DNA of 6,420 nt, taken from NCBI GenBank assembly GCA_030634715.1, contig DAOWAG010000078.1, forward strand, positions 1-6,420, read 5' to 3'. This document shows, in pieces, positions 6,234 through 6,420 of the stretch. Position 1 is the stretch's first letter, and each line of letters begins with the position of its first letter. The stretch is from Candidatus Aegiribacteria sp. (GTDB taxonomy: Bacteria; Fermentibacterota; Fermentibacteria; Fermentibacterales; Fermentibacteraceae). The position numbers and the translations under genes are program-made. A model generated the notes under the pieces. The model did not search any database. It saw only the letters and a program-made list of their open reading frames with translations, and had not been told where the DNA came from.

Positions 6234-6420
6234 TTGTATCTGAAAAGGCTGGAGATAATTGGTTTTAAATCATTTGCGGATGCCTTTGAACTGGAATTCC
6301 AGAAAGGTATCTCCTGTATAGTCGGACCTAACGGCTGCGGGAAAAGCAATATAGCTGACGCTATCAGATGGGCGCTCGGATCCCAGAGTCCATCACAATT
6401 GCGGGCCGATAGTATGGAAG
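6234..6420 (+). CDS. smc: Chromosome segregation protein SMC, N-terminal fragment (3' end outside window)
   Basis: SMC is the ATPase core of the bacterial condensin-like complex with ScpA and ScpB, which organises and separates chromosomes. Sixty-two codons are visible from a TTG start. The sequence opens with MYLKRLEIIGFKSFAD, the near-universal SMC beginning, and has Walker A GPNGCGKSN at 31-39. IADAIRWALG follows, then an R-loop arginine at R57 and the DSMED-like end. The family's GEQS is GSQS here (49-52). The gene runs off the right edge; a complete SMC would be about 1,150-1,200 residues. It is in the same frame as the upstream gene, 15 bases after that gene's stop. The alternative, a different SMC-like ATPase such as RecF or SbcC, is disfavoured by the opening LKRLEIIGFKSFAD. 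Confidence 0.93.
   Translation, partial: MYLKRLEIIGFKSFADAFELEFQKGISCIVGPNGCGKSNIADAIRWALGSQSPSQLRADSME

Noticed and set aside
6291..6302. 12-bp perfect palindrome CTGGAATTCCAG in smc
   Set aside because: A palindrome of this length is expected about once or twice by chance in a window this size, and it encodes the SMC N-terminal strand.
510..6385. Several GGATCC, GAATTC and TCCGGA palindromes scattered through the window
   Set aside because: They are somewhat frequent but occur in ordinary Gly-Ser, Gly-Ile and Ser-Gly codon contexts without regular spacing; codon preference explains them as well as any site function.

Overview
The window is a densely packed stretch of bacterial housekeeping genes, all on the + strand, from one end to the other. 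In order it holds: the 3' half of a YmdB-family metallophosphoesterase gene (cut by the left edge), ispA (short-chain prenyl diphosphate synthase), dxs (DXP synthase), nadK (NAD kinase), recN (SMC-like DNA repair ATPase), a CDP-alcohol phosphatidyltransferase gene resembling pgsA, and the first 62 codons of smc (cut by the right edge). Neighbouring genes overlap by up to about 20 bases or are separated by no more than 15 bases. I see no terminator, no convincing promoter, no RNA gene, no mobile element and no CRISPR array. The whole window reads as the inside of one long polycistronic operon.

The organism is a bacterium that makes isoprenoids by the MEP (non-mevalonate) route. GC content is moderate, and arginine codons AGA and AGG are common. 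The cluster ispA-dxs-nadK-recN is a variant of a widespread bacterial block (xseA-xseB-ispA-dxs-tlyA-nadK-argR-recN), here without xseAB, tlyA or argR in the visible part. Together with several diverged motifs, this suggests a lineage away from the well-studied Proteobacteria and Firmicutes, possibly a candidate phylum. That placement is inference and cannot be settled from this window.

Functionally, Dxs makes the first MEP intermediate and IspA condenses the C5 end products to farnesyl diphosphate. NadK makes NADP, whose reduced form is needed by the MEP pathway's reductive steps. The PgsA-like protein is a membrane enzyme of phospholipid head-group synthesis. RecN and SMC are ATPases of DNA break repair and chromosome organisation. 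The set links membrane lipid precursors, redox cofactor and chromosome maintenance, as co-transcribed growth genes often do.

I did not find a new type of system. The most interesting feature is the start of the pgsA-like gene. Its reading frame contains no ATG, GTG or TTG upstream of the catalytic motif. The family-conserved N-terminus begins at an ATC codon that overlaps the recN stop (TAATC where TAATG would be expected) and has a Shine-Dalgarno-like stretch in front of it. Secondary points are a perfect 10-bp hairpin inside nadK, a RecN that has lost the usual GQHEHQ motif, and the recN-pgsA-smc gene order.
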